The notes beneath the pieces are model-generated. The model was not told the origin of the DNA. It did not search any database and worked only from the letters and a program-made list of their open reading frames with translations. The translations under genes were made by a program, and so were the position numbers. A stretch of 64,000 bases of DNA from Muribaculaceae bacterium (GTDB lineage Bacteria > Bacteroidota > Bacteroidia > Bacteroidales > Muribaculaceae), in NCBI GenBank assembly GCA_017557665.1, contig JAFYYI010000031.1, positions 1 to 64,000 of the forward strand, written 5' to 3'. Shown in pieces: positions 19,101 through 27,409 of the stretch; within the stretch, counting starts at the first letter, position 1, and every line of letters starts with the position of its first letter.

Positions 19101-19666
19101 TCGTTGGCCGTCTGGTTGTAGATGCCATAAGCAGTATCGAACACAAAGGTAGCATAGTCATCATCCCAAGCCTCGGTGGTCTGGATGGTGAAAGTACCAA
19201 CAACGTCGGGCATAGGAGAATTGCCATCGGCATCGCTGTTCCACCAGAACTGGTTGCTGCTGGTGTTGGTGCCTACCCAACGATAGATGTAATCGCCAAG
19301 AATCTGGCTGGCCAGTGAGTTACCGATCACGCCACCGAGATCCTCGTCAGGAGTCGAGTAACCTTCGGGGTTGGTCCAAGTCTTGGTGCGGCCACCGTAA
19401 ACCTTGGGGCAAACAACATTCGTGGTCTCGGGCTGACCTGCAGAGTTTAACATCTGCCACTGGATAGCGAAGCCCTGAACAACGAGCTCTTGCTGTTCAA
19501 CCCTGACGACCTTGAGCTCTACTGACTCACCAGGAGACAGCTCAACCTCAGTCACCAGATTGTTGGCATCGTAACCGAAAGCCAACTTAGGTGCGGGCAG
19601 TTGCTGTGCATTGACGGTTGCGCCAAATGCCAACAGCGTTGCAAGTGTAAATAAAACTTTCTTCAT
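16136..19666 (-). CDS. Large secreted surface protein, paralog 1 of 3
   Basis: A 1,176-residue protein. Signal peptide residues 1-20 (MKKVLFTLATLLAFGATVNA). Residues 21-215 form an N-terminal domain shared with paralogs 2 and 3; its VVGTFTIQTTEAWDDDYATF strand region resembles Bacteroidales cohesin-like domains (inference). The middle is a series of about 80-residue beta modules with VNGEEV or VDGEEV turns, similar to chitobiase-type C-terminal Ig-like repeats. Two modules are adjacent near-identical copies (17335-17826). The last 45 residues, from KTVASVRYFNMAGQEMQEAN to KVMK, resemble a T9SS type A sorting domain. It is likely a surface adhesin or binding protein. It has its own promoter, long leader and terminator. 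Confidence 0.85.
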   Translation of the reverse strand: MKKVLFTLATLLAFGATVNAQQLPAPKLAFGYDANNLVTEVELSPGESVELKVVRVEQQELVVQGFAIQWQMLNSAGQPETTNVVCPKVYGGRTKTWTNPEGYSTPDEDLGGVIGNSLASQILGDYIYRWVGTNTSSNQFWWNSDADGNSPMPDVVGTFTIQTTEAWDDDYATFVFDTAYGIYNQTANETSASQGYEVRLDDSYAMSLKIINKDKEPTPVTVADPVISFAEENNILTVTVTAEEGATLIVNGEEVEGNPYVYTVEHENLLEEQVVNVTAQAKKGDVTSNEVTDSYTFQAQQEQQAETPVITFNENPYNGQISSVQVVVTNATSYTIKVNGEVYNSNFIQAGYDAEKVIVVEAENNPGAPYTPAYATDTYTLNKLNKKAANAPTITTNTTADAVVVTVTKDPNTDGDLVYDGDYSYPRQDADYEVTVTAYTTEGDTYQASEPTTLTFTVPAYVPPTPVETTTFVKVTSADQLVAGKHYILVAGEYAMGAVTNNSTAAGVAITLNGDEAEATEDVTILTLGEPMTQFSQTYWPVQLPDGKYLAVGGSNKFKIVDAASSTYYMWKISTSNFSMTDGDYNYPIKKSRLNDFGPTTSTSETTYAVLYVEKPGETPVLEDLTGNIVVSEPDENGVVTVTYDGPETVTITVNGEPVAESYQLEDGVPMTFEVVVSAEGYNDKTAEETRTWNKPAPVLLDLAGEIVVSEPDENGVVTVSYVPGEGDPETVTITVNGEPVAESYQLEDGVPMTFEVVVSAEGYNDKTATESRTWTKPAPTVWADPVIVIDDAVSEDGFLYATITWEEGGTLYIDGEEVVGYTSPYRYKIAAQALYDQEGAFFCQVKGEGRENSNNVRTAWNLPAREATYAPAPVLNWNEETFTMTATLDRGHEIVLMKDGVVVENPCIVEQTYVEQTIMFSAYTTKEGEDYDSEVVYKQVTVPAKQKQDSATPVITVTEGDDAYTISADPCTQLLVDGEEVTNPYTVNRPAEGEEDLVIFVTAINNEGEGYNDATATQRVVIPAKEPVTPDYTPVAPKVTIQTNDEDVVVEGIIEGAAADHGTVTLYTVDEEGERHEVENPESFARENETYTVTVVAVATYENGEIMESEPVEVTVTKKEQQPDPTSINEMNGGKTVASVRYFNMAGQEMQEANGMTIVVTTYTDGTSSAVKVMK
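17335..17826 (-). repeat. Tandem 246-bp (82-codon) module duplication
   Basis: Two adjacent in-frame units offset by 246 bases. The DNA is identical over about 120 bases (17361-17482 versus 17607-17728), encoding the GEPVAESYQLEDGVPMTFEV segment. The 5' parts differ by an insertion encoding extra residues (PGEGD). The identity shows a recent duplication or gene conversion. Confidence 0.85.
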
Positions 19667-19948
19667 AAATGAATGAAATTAAATTAATAAAAGTTATTAA
19701 ATGAATAAAACACTAATTCTCTAACATTTAAGGGGTTAAACCAATTTTGATTTTTCAAAGAGTTCCGGAATAACTTTTATCGTTCAAGCAAATGATATAT
19801 AATACTATTTACAAGGCTGTACTGCAGATGCAGACACACGACAAGGCCATGACCCGACAGGTCACAGTCAGCACATGTTTTTAGCCTGAATTTTTCATCT
19901 ATTGGCAAATCTAGATTTAATTCAAATGATGCTCGTTGGTTTATCTTG
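19667..19948 (-). promoter_or_regulatory. Long 5' leader of paralog 1, conserved with paralogs 2 and 3
   Basis: About 280 untranslated bases separate the inferred start of transcription from the ATG. The leader carries a small hairpin with a CCGGA loop (around 19759-19778) that is also present in the other two leaders, and an upstream structured segment near 19815-19875 with a TGACC/GGTCA stem. It is a candidate cis-acting RNA element. Confidence 0.45.
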
Positions 19949-19954
19949 GTGTCG

Positions 19955-19985
19955 CAAAGGTAATGCAATTTTTTGAACCAGCAAA
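19955..19985 (-). promoter_or_regulatory. Promoter of paralog 1
   Basis: Minus strand: TTTG (19985-19982), 19 bases, TACCTTTG (19962-19955). Both boxes match the consensus. Confidence 0.7.
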
Positions 19986-20184
19986 TTATTTGGCATATTT
20001 TTGTATTTTTTTTAAAAATGCATATTTGACAACAAGGGGATTGCGTCGGTAATCATTAGCGCCCGGCAAGAATCATAGCATTATAGTTAAACAATTGATA
20101 ATGATGCACATATGAGCAAATACCGATTGGGACTTGGTTTAATGCCTCTTCGAGCAAGACTAGTCGAAGGCCCGACTTTGTGTG

Positions 20185-20664
20185 GAAACACCCGGAGGGT
20201 GTCATTTGAATAACCGGGGGTACCTGCTAACGAAACGAGTGTAGCGAGTGAAGTGGCAGGCACCCCCCGGCGCAGCAATCCGTCCTTATCGTCGCCGGAG
20301 GCGACCCCATTAACCATAATCATCAAGGGGGTCGCCTTCAGCGACATTCGTTTGTATGGCCTTACCCGTGGTGATGCTGACGCTCTCGCTCCGCTCGATT
20401 GTCAGCATTACCACGGGTTACTCAAAGGCTCGCCCATCGGGCGAGAGCAGGCCTAATGTAAGCTCAGCGGAAAATTAGTGGGGACGTAACTGAAAGTAGG
20501 TCTGCACAAGGCCAACGGCCTTGTCGTGGTCTCGGACCACAAACTGCCCCCACCCTTTTATCGGGCGAAAGCAAGCCTAATGTAAGCCTCAAGACTGATT
20601 GACGCACATCATAATTATCAATCAATGGATTAGAACAATCAAATAGATTCTTACAGGGCACTAA
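20185..20664. repeat. Dispersed multi-hairpin repeat, copy B, with internal insertion
   Basis: The same five-hairpin organisation as copies A and C, but the homology starts at the ACACCC/GGGTGT hairpin. It carries about 124 extra bases bracketed by two copies of GCCTAATGTAAGC (20451-20463 and 20575-20587). The extra segment has its own stems, including GTGGTC/GACCAC around 20526-20540. The stem at 20364-20381 with 20401-20418 differs from copy A by paired changes. Minus ORFs here are by-products. The bases 19986-20184 hold nothing I can identify. Confidence 0.82.
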
Positions 20665-20666
20665 TG

Positions 20667-20707
20667 AAAAAAAGCAGGCGGCCCCATCAGGGGTCGCCTG
20701 TTTTTTT
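20667..20707. terminator. Terminator of paralog 2
   Basis: Same hairpin as at 16045-16084, with stem CAGGCGGCCCC/GGGGTCGCCTG, an A-run before and a T-run after. Confidence 0.75.
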
Positions 20708-20758
20708 AGTCAGCTATCGGCTAAAGCCTAATTGCTATAGCCTGAAGCTTGAGACGGT

Positions 20759-22924
20759 TTACTTCATCACCTTAACAGCGCTGCTGGTACCGTCGGTGTA
20801 GGTGGTAACGACGATGGTCATGCCGTTAGCCTCCTGCATCTCCTGACCGGCCATGTTGAAGTAGCGTACGTTAGCAACGGTCTTGCCACCGTTCATCTCG
20901 TTGATGCTGGTGGGATCGGGCTGCTGCTCCTTCTTGGTAATGGTTACAGCAACGGGCTCGCTCTCCATAACCTCACCGTTCTCATAGGTAGCAACGGCAA
21001 TTACGGTTACTACGTAGTCCTCATCCTCGCGAGCGAAGCTCTCGGGATTCTCTACCTCGTGGCGAACACCTTCCTCGTCAACAGTGTACAGAGTTACGGT
21101 GCCGTGGTCGGCAGCTGCGCCCTCGATGATACCCTCAACAACTACGTCCTCGGTGTTGGTCTGGATAGTTACCTTAGGAGCTACGGGAGTGTAGGTGGGA
21201 TCGGGAGTAACCTGCTTCTCGGGAATGTAAATGTCCTCGATAGCATAGTCGCTGACAGCCTTGCCTTCCTCCTGAGCGTTAGCGCTTACGGTAACCTCCT
21301 GATCATCATCAAGCGATGCGAGGAAGAAGGTCTTGGGACCTTCGCCAGTGTAGGTGATAACGTCGCCATCACCATAACCCTCGATAAGAATGTTGAGTGT
21401 GCCATTACCGGTAACGGTAACATTTACACCACCCTCAACCTCTTCGCTGGTGATCACGGGCTTAGCGGTCTTGGCGGGAATCTCAATGAGTTCAGAGGTT
21501 GCATGGCCAGGAACTACATTGTCACCGGGCAGAACAGCGGTAGCGTTAACGATGGCGAAGTCGGCCTCTTCACCGCAGTTGAGCACGATCTCAATCTTGC
21601 CATCACCATCCTCATCGGTGTAGTTGGTGGTGCCAGTGCCATTAGTAACAGAAGCGGTTACAGTACCCTCACCCTCAACAGTGATGGTTACAGTACCCTC
21701 CTCGAGGTTGGGCTCACCAACGGTGATAACGGGATCGGGAGTTACCGTGGGAGGAATAACAGGATCGATCACGATTTCATCGGGAGCGGACACGGCACTA
21801 ACGGTGGTGGTGGGAGAAACTGCGGTGGCAGTCCAGGTGTGGTTGTAACCAGCCTCGGTGTCTACGATGATGGGCATATTGCCAGTGTACTCAACACCGT
21901 CGCAGTACAGGGTGTACTCAACATCATCCTCGGTGCAGCCATAAGCCCAAACATTGAGCTCGCCGGTCTCGGGATTGTAGCTGTGAGTTACGCTCGGAGT
22001 GCTGTTAACCTCCTTAGCCTTTGCGGGCAGGTTGTAGGTCTCGGTCTTCTCGGCAGGCAGGATGGGAGCGCCCGGATCGTTCTTGGCATAAACCTCGATT
22101 GCCTGAGCCTTGTCATAAACCTTCTCTACATAAGCGTAGTCCTCGTTGCGCTGCTGGAAGACTTCACCGTCCACGGTGATGGTGTACTCGGTGAAGTTCT
22201 CGATGGTGATCATCACGCCACTGCCGTCCTCGGCGAAGGTGATGATGGGATCGTCAGCATAAACGGGGGTCTGCTGCTTGTTCTTGTTGATGATCTTCAG
22301 CGACATGGCCTGAGCCTCGTCGAGACGAACCTCATAACCCTGCTGGCTGGCAGGAGTCTCATCGGCAGTCTGGTTGTAGATGCCATAGGCAAGATCAAAC
22401 TCGAAGGTAGCATAGTCATCATCCCAATTTTCAGCGGTCTGAACGGTGAAAGTACCAACAACGTCGGGCATGGGAGAATTGCCATCAGCATCGCTGTTCC
22501 ACCAGAACTGGTTGCTGCTGGTGTTGGTGCCTACCCAACGATAGATGTAACCTTCAAGAATCTGGCTGGCCAGCGAGTTGCCGATCACACCACCGAGATC
22601 CTCGTCAGGAGTCGAGTAACCTTCGGGGTTGGTCCAAGTCTTGGTGCGGCCACCGTAAACCTTGGGGCAAACAACATTCGTGGTCTCGGGCTGACCTGCA
22701 GAGTTTAACATCTTCCACTGGATAGCGAAGCCCTGAACAACGAGTTCCTGCTGCTCTACCCTGACAACCTTGAGTTCTACCGACTCACCGGGAGTCACCT
22801 CAACCTCGGTAATGAGATTGTTGGCATCGGTACCGAAAGCCAACTTAGGTGCGGGCAGTTGCTGTGCATTGACGGTTGCGCCAAATGCCAACAGCGTTGC
22901 AAGTGTAAATAAAACTTTCTTCAT
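20759..22924 (-). CDS. Large secreted surface protein, paralog 2 of 3
   Basis: A 721-residue paralog of the protein at 16136. The signal peptide and N-terminal ~200 residues are almost identical to paralog 1, as are the last ~130 residues (from TYTPVAPKVTIQTN to KVMK). The central ~380 residues are a different set of beta modules, including ITVEGEGTVTASVTNGTG. Near-identity of ends, terminator and flanking repeat points to a segmental duplication followed by replacement or divergence of the middle. Predicted surface-exposed through the T9SS-like C-terminal module. Promoter at 23271-23301. Confidence 0.85.
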   Translation of the reverse strand: MKKVLFTLATLLAFGATVNAQQLPAPKLAFGTDANNLITEVEVTPGESVELKVVRVEQQELVVQGFAIQWKMLNSAGQPETTNVVCPKVYGGRTKTWTNPEGYSTPDEDLGGVIGNSLASQILEGYIYRWVGTNTSSNQFWWNSDADGNSPMPDVVGTFTVQTAENWDDDYATFEFDLAYGIYNQTADETPASQQGYEVRLDEAQAMSLKIINKNKQQTPVYADDPIITFAEDGSGVMITIENFTEYTITVDGEVFQQRNEDYAYVEKVYDKAQAIEVYAKNDPGAPILPAEKTETYNLPAKAKEVNSTPSVTHSYNPETGELNVWAYGCTEDDVEYTLYCDGVEYTGNMPIIVDTEAGYNHTWTATAVSPTTTVSAVSAPDEIVIDPVIPPTVTPDPVITVGEPNLEEGTVTITVEGEGTVTASVTNGTGTTNYTDEDGDGKIEIVLNCGEEADFAIVNATAVLPGDNVVPGHATSELIEIPAKTAKPVITSEEVEGGVNVTVTGNGTLNILIEGYGDGDVITYTGEGPKTFFLASLDDDQEVTVSANAQEEGKAVSDYAIEDIYIPEKQVTPDPTYTPVAPKVTIQTNTEDVVVEGIIEGAAADHGTVTLYTVDEEGVRHEVENPESFAREDEDYVVTVIAVATYENGEVMESEPVAVTITKKEQQPDPTSINEMNGGKTVANVRYFNMAGQEMQEANGMTIVVTTYTDGTSSAVKVMK

Positions 22925-23264
22925 AGATGAATGAAATTAAATTAATAAAAGTTATTAAATGAATAAAACACTAATTTTCTAACATCCAAAGGGTTAAATC
23001 AATTTTAATTTTTCAAAGAGCTCCGGAGTAACTTTACTTTTTCTTTCAGGCAATGATTGATCACTTTTCACAAGGTGTATCTCGTTTCTATATATATAAT
23101 AATGTTAAGCTCAAATCTGCAAGCTGTGCCTCGACGGCGGAGTAGCGGTGTGCACACAGCGAAAAGGCGGCCCATCAGGTCACTGATTTCTCTTGTTTAC
23201 AGCTTGAAATGTCATATTTTGTATTTCGAATTTCGGTTAACATAATGCAAAGTTGGTTCATCTC
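22925..23264 (-). promoter_or_regulatory. Long 5' leader of paralog 2
   Basis: About 340 untranslated bases. The first 120 bases next to the ATG are nearly identical to the leader of paralog 1, including the CCGGA-loop hairpin at about 23015-23035. Further out, a segment with a TGACCTGATGGGCC-type hairpin (sense strand, near 23160-23190) corresponds to the structured part of leader 1. Confidence 0.45.
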
Positions 23265-23270
23265 GGGATA

Positions 23271-23301
23271 CAAAGATACACCGATTTTATCATTTGGCAA
23301 A
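23271..23301 (-). promoter_or_regulatory. Promoter of paralog 2
   Basis: Minus strand: TTTG (23301-23298), 19 bases, TATCTTTG (23278-23271). It lies 83 bases from a 7-bp tandem repeat array. Confidence 0.7.
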
Positions 23302-23383
23302 GAAAAAATAACTTTTTTTTAAAAATTTATCCAAAACGGTATGGAAAACAGTAAAAAACGAAAGCGACCAAACTGGAGGGGAT

Positions 23384-23530
23384 GAGGAATGAGGGATGAG
23401 GAATGAGGAATGAGAAATGAGGGATGAGGAATGAGGAATGAGGGATGAGGAATGAGGAATGAGGGATGAGGAATGAGGAATGAGGAATGAGGAATGAGAA
23501 ATGAGGAATGAGGAATGAGAAATGAGGGAT
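23384..23530. repeat. 7-bp tandem repeat array, 21 units
   Basis: Twenty-one consecutive units of GAG(G/A)(A/G)AT, mainly GAGGAAT with interspersed GAGGGAT and GAGAAAT. It is strongly purine-biased on the plus strand. It lies between the promoter of paralog 2 and the terminator of paralog 3. The Ser/His/Leu-rich minus-strand ORF over it is an artefact. Copy number in such arrays is usually unstable. Confidence 0.9.
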
Positions 23531-23563
23531 GAGGGCAGGGGTGGTACAGTTACTCCAGGGGGC

Positions 23564-23602
23564 AAAAAAAGCAGGCGACCCGCAGGGGATCGCCTGTTTT
23601 TT
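23564..23602. terminator. Terminator of paralog 3
   Basis: A CAGGCGA/TCGCCTG stem with an A-run before and a T-run after; a diverged version of the hairpins behind paralogs 1 and 2. Confidence 0.7.
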
Positions 23603-23650
23603 ACTCGCTATCGGCTAAAGCTTAAGAGCTAAAGCCTAAAGCCTAACGAA

Positions 23651-25540
23651 TTACTTCATCACCTTAACAGCGTTGGTGGTGCCGTCGGTGTAGGTGGTAA
23701 CGACGATGGTCATGCCGTTAGCCTCCTGCATCTCCTGACCAGCCATGTTGAAGTAGCGTACGTTAGCAACGGTCTTGCCGTCAACGATCTCATCGATGCC
23801 GGTCATCTTACCCTGAGAAACGAGCAGATAGATCTCGCCATCAACGAACTGCAGACCCCAAGTGTAGGTGTAGCCAGCAGGTACATACCAGAAGTTCTCA
23901 CTCTCGAATACGGGGTTGAGGATGGTCTGCTCGGCATCACCCATAGCGGGCAGCTGCATGTCGGTCTCAGAACCGTAGCGAACACCGTTCACCATGAAGT
24001 AGAAGGGAACATCGAGGTTCCAGGGCTGGTGGTGGAGGGTCTTCATGATGTACCAGTTGTTGTCATCGGGATCCTCGTTCAGCGGGTACCAAACCTCGTT
24101 GTCATTCTCGTCGATGAGAACAATCCAGTAGCCAGTCATGTGGGGATCCTCGGGAGTCTCACCGATAGCGGGGATGGTGATCTCCATAGAAGCCACCTCA
24201 CTGATTTCCATATCCTCACCCTGAGCGGTAGCGGTTACAACAACTACAACGTCGGTAGCGCCACGGTCGATGGTGCAGGGATTGTCAACGAGCTCGCCGT
24301 TAACATAGAGGAGAACCTCACCCTCACCGGTAGCGGTGATGATAACAGCCTCGTCAGTTACCTCGTAGCTGATCTCGGGAGCGGGAGTTACCACGGGAGG
24401 AAGTACCTCGAGAGCAGGAATCATGTACTCACCGGTTACGGTGCCGTCGATCTGGCCGTCAACGTGAGCAACAGCGGTCACGGTAATAACCTGGTCAGCA
24501 TCGGTACGGTTGATGGTGTAGGGATTCTCAACTTCCTCGTTGTTGATGAACAGGGTAACGGTGCCCTCACCTACAGCCTCGATGATGTAAGCCTCATCAC
24601 CAGGAGTGATGTTGATCGTGGGAGCGGGGGTCTGTACGGGAGGCTGGGGCTTGGTCCAGTTAACGGTCTCGGTCTTCTCGAGAGGCAGGTAACCCTCGGC
24701 AGTTACGGTAACAACAACAGTGTTGTCACCCTCAGCGAGCTGTACATTGCCATCAACGATCTCAACAACCTCACCATTAACGGTAACGGTGATGGTAACA
24801 TCCTCGTCGCCATTGTAGCTAACGGGGAGCAGACCGTTCTCAGCGTCAACCTCACCCAGGATGATCTCACCGGTCAGGGGCTCGTCAATCACGGGAGGAA
24901 CGAAGTTCTTGTTCTTCACGGTCAGAACCATGTCATAGTCCGGACGTGCCTCATAACCCTGAGTCGAAGCGGGGGTCTCATCAGCGGTCTGGTTGTAGAT
25001 GGTGTACTCCTTGTCAAGCTCGAAGGTAACAAACTCATCAGCCCAGTCAGCGGGAACCTCAATCTTGAAGCAACCAACGCAAACGGGAGCGGTGGGGTTG
25101 CCATCATAGTCGGTGTTCCACCAGAACTGGTTGCTGCTGGTGTTGGTACCTACCCAACGCCAGGTTGCAAACAGAGGATGTGAAGAAGCGAGCGAGTTAC
25201 CAATGGTGCCACCAACTGCCTCGTTAGCAGTCGAGATGTTCTCAGCATTGGTCCAAGTCTTAACGCGGCCACCATAGATCATGGGGCAGTTAACGGTCTC
25301 GGTCAGTTCGCCAGTGGCATCCTTCATCAACCACTGCATCTGGAAACCTTGTACAACAACCTCCTGCTGCTCAACGAGAACAACATGAATCTCCTCAGAA
25401 GTCTCACCGGGAGCCAGCTCAATCTCGGTGATGAGATTGTTGGCATCAGTACCGAAAGCCAGCACGGGTGCGGGCAACTGAGCATTGGCGGTTGCGCCAA
25501 ATGCAAACAGAGTTGCGAGTGTAAATAAAACTTTCTTCAT
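23651..25540 (-). CDS. Large secreted surface protein, paralog 3 of 3
   Basis: A 629-residue protein, the most diverged member. The signal peptide MKKVLFTLATLFAFGATANA and N-terminal domain follow the shared pattern (LAFGTDANNLITEIELAPGE, VGTNTSSNQFWWN). The middle has three or four beta modules with VNGEVV and VNGELV turns. Before the C terminus is a domain absent from the other two (residues about 480-585, HMTGYWIVLIDENDNEVWYP), possibly a carbohydrate-type binding module. The last 43 residues are again the T9SS-like sorting module. It has its own promoter and terminator. Confidence 0.85.
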   Translation of the reverse strand: MKKVLFTLATLFAFGATANAQLPAPVLAFGTDANNLITEIELAPGETSEEIHVVLVEQQEVVVQGFQMQWLMKDATGELTETVNCPMIYGGRVKTWTNAENISTANEAVGGTIGNSLASSHPLFATWRWVGTNTSSNQFWWNTDYDGNPTAPVCVGCFKIEVPADWADEFVTFELDKEYTIYNQTADETPASTQGYEARPDYDMVLTVKNKNFVPPVIDEPLTGEIILGEVDAENGLLPVSYNGDEDVTITVTVNGEVVEIVDGNVQLAEGDNTVVVTVTAEGYLPLEKTETVNWTKPQPPVQTPAPTINITPGDEAYIIEAVGEGTVTLFINNEEVENPYTINRTDADQVITVTAVAHVDGQIDGTVTGEYMIPALEVLPPVVTPAPEISYEVTDEAVIITATGEGEVLLYVNGELVDNPCTIDRGATDVVVVVTATAQGEDMEISEVASMEITIPAIGETPEDPHMTGYWIVLIDENDNEVWYPLNEDPDDNNWYIMKTLHHQPWNLDVPFYFMVNGVRYGSETDMQLPAMGDAEQTILNPVFESENFWYVPAGYTYTWGLQFVDGEIYLLVSQGKMTGIDEIVDGKTVANVRYFNMAGQEMQEANGMTIVVTTYTDGTTNAVKVMK

Positions 25541-25837
25541 AATAGAATAAAAATTTTAAAGTTAATAATTAAATCTGTATAATTTTCTCAAAAATAAAAA
25601 GTCATTAATAATAGGGTCTGATCAACTTTGTCTTATCAAAAGGTTCCGGATAACCTCTGTTGGTTTACATTTTTAAGGAGTTGTCTTTCTCAGTTTCCAG
25701 CACACCTGTTACCATGTGGCCTGCAGATAAAGAAACTCACGCCTGGCAGCCGGTGCCAGTAGTGCTGAATGGAAAGACCTAAACTTTTCATATCAAGAAT
25801 CTTAAAAATCACCTATTGTGACACACTATATAGTTTT
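25541..25837 (-). promoter_or_regulatory. Long 5' leader of paralog 3
   Basis: About 295 untranslated bases. It has the CCGGA-loop hairpin (sense GGTT-ATCCGG-AACC, about 25641-25655) and a CTGGCA/TGCCAG hairpin near 25746-25762. An outer CAGCAC/GTGCTG pairing encloses the latter. Primary sequence differs from leaders 1 and 2 but the order of elements is similar. Confidence 0.4.
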
Positions 25838-25841
25838 GGTG

Positions 25842-25873
25842 CAAAGATAAAGCCTTTTCCACAACAAAGCAAA
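25842..25873 (-). promoter_or_regulatory. Promoter of paralog 3
   Basis: Minus strand: TTTG (25873-25870), 20 bases, TATCTTTG (25849-25842). Confidence 0.7.
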
Positions 25874-25941
25874 AGAATGTTGGGGAAAAATCATTAAAAA
25901 ACGTTAAATTGCAAGTCTACAGTGAGGTCTGCTCTTACAGT

Positions 25942-27126
25942 CTATAGAACCAACCCCACAAGGACATAGGTCCAATGGGCGACAATGGCAGCAACGAGGC
26001 CGCCGATGGTGTGTGACAGGATGGCGCGTGAGGTGAGCTCACGGTAGTGCATCGAGTCGAGCATGGCGGTGTGGGTGCTCAGGAAGCCGCTCCAGCACAT
26101 GCCGATGGCAGTGAACACGGCGATGGCGTTGCCATCGGCCCACCCCTGCTGGATGAACTTGGGCACCAGACCGAGGGCGGCACCCACGGCACCGAGGGCG
26201 GTGATGGGGAAACCGATGAGGTGCGGATCCTCGAACCCAAAGAGCCACTGGAAAACAAAGCCGATCTTCTCACCGAGCCAGGGGAGGACACCGACGCCCT
26301 CATAGGCAGCTCCGGTGTAGCTGCCGTCGGCGCTGGCCGAGAAGGTGAGAATCATCACGAGCGATGAGATGATGAGCACGCCAGGGATGATGGCCAGACC
26401 GACATCGACACCCGTGCGACCGCCATCGAGCAGTGAGTTGAGGATGCGCAGGAAAAGCGACTTCTCCTCCTCATGCTCGACCTGGAGGTCGGCCTCGGTG
26501 AGTTCGCAAGCGGGCTCCTCGGCATACTCGGGATGGGTCTTCCTGACGAAATACTGCATCAGCCGCGTGGAAACCATGCAGCCAAAGATGGCACCGACAA
26601 GGCCGATGAGGGGTTCCTTGAAGAAGCCGTAACCCATCATGAAGATGATGACGATGAGGCCCATGCCAAAGGCGGTGCCGAAGTTGGTTAACGAGATGAA
26701 CTGGTACTTCTTGAAGTGGGAGGCGAAACGCTTGTCCTGGGACAGGGTGATGATGGCCGGGTTGTCGCTCAAGAAAGTGAGGACGGCGCCCAGCGAGGCC
26801 ATACCCGGAAGGTTGAACAGGGGTTTCATCAAGGGGCGCAACGCCTTCTCGAGAAGCTCGACAACGCCAAACTCGACGAAAAGTCGCCCGATGGCTCCGG
26901 TGATGACGCAGACGGCCATCAGGAAGAAGCATGTGTTTAACAGCAGGTCGTGTGCGGTGTGCATGACGGTATTGAGCATATTGGAGGCACCCATTTTGAC
27001 GGCGAGACCTCCGAAGAGCAGCACAACGATGGAGAGGCAGATGACGCCGCTGAGTTTGTGACGCGCACGTTTCAAGGAACGGATGTATCTCTTGGTGAGC
27101 GACATGTGCAATCTACGTGTTCTCAT
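25942..27126 (-). CDS. Nucleoside-recognition (Gate) domain membrane protein
   Basis: A 394-residue polytopic inner-membrane protein with two Gate (nucleoside recognition) domains: one around residues 70-180 (MAVCVITGAIGRLFVEFGVV, then LGAVLTFLSDNPAIITLSQD) and one around 250-390 (LAIIPGVLIISSLVMILTFS, then FTAIGMCWSGFLSTHTAMLD). Families with this fold include concentrative transport-related and spore-maturation-like proteins. The substrate is unknown. A basic N terminus precedes the first helix; Met8 (27105) is a possible alternative start. It stands alone, with a TACCTTTG box at 27183-27176 on the minus strand. Confidence 0.8.
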   Translation of the reverse strand: MRTRRLHMSLTKRYIRSLKRARHKLSGVICLSIVVLLFGGLAVKMGASNMLNTVMHTAHDLLLNTCFFLMAVCVITGAIGRLFVEFGVVELLEKALRPLMKPLFNLPGMASLGAVLTFLSDNPAIITLSQDKRFASHFKKYQFISLTNFGTAFGMGLIVIIFMMGYGFFKEPLIGLVGAIFGCMVSTRLMQYFVRKTHPEYAEEPACELTEADLQVEHEEEKSLFLRILNSLLDGGRTGVDVGLAIIPGVLIISSLVMILTFSASADGSYTGAAYEGVGVLPWLGEKIGFVFQWLFGFEDPHLIGFPITALGAVGAALGLVPKFIQQGWADGNAIAVFTAIGMCWSGFLSTHTAMLDSMHYRELTSRAILSHTIGGLVAAIVAHWTYVLVGLVL

Positions 27127-27175
27127 TTTTTTGTTTTTAATCGATTTCTTCGGTCTATAGTGGTTAATTCGGGGG

Positions 27176-27183
27176 CAAAGGTA
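27176..27183 (-). promoter_or_regulatory. -7 box (TACCTTTG) for the Gate-domain gene
   Basis: A good -7 element 50 bases upstream of the start codon. No convincing -33 box at the right distance. Confidence 0.4.
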
Positions 27184-27369
27184 CTACAAAGTTTTGGGTT
27201 ATCGGTAGTTTTGGGTTTTCAGTTTTTTCGGCAGGGTCAGCAGCGGCTCAACGCGGCTATTTTTAGGAATTAAGCCTCACTTGACATTATGGATTATGGT
27301 AAAAGGTTAAATATCTAACATTTTGTTATTTTTTCACACAAATAATTACAACGATTCTACCCAAAAGAG

Positions 27370-27377
27370 TATTTTTG
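27370..27377 (+). promoter_or_regulatory. -7 box (TATTTTTG) for the gene at 27410
   Basis: It matches TAnnTTTG 33 bases before the ATG. No clear -33 box is seen. Confidence 0.35.
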
Positions 27378-27409
27378 CAAAAATTATTAACCAACATCTA
27401 TCAATCAAA

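Noticed and set aside
23290..23565. Minus-strand ORF rich in Ser-His-Leu-Ile repeats
   Set aside because: It is only the translation of the 7-bp GAGGAAT array plus flanks, and overlaps the paralog 2 promoter.
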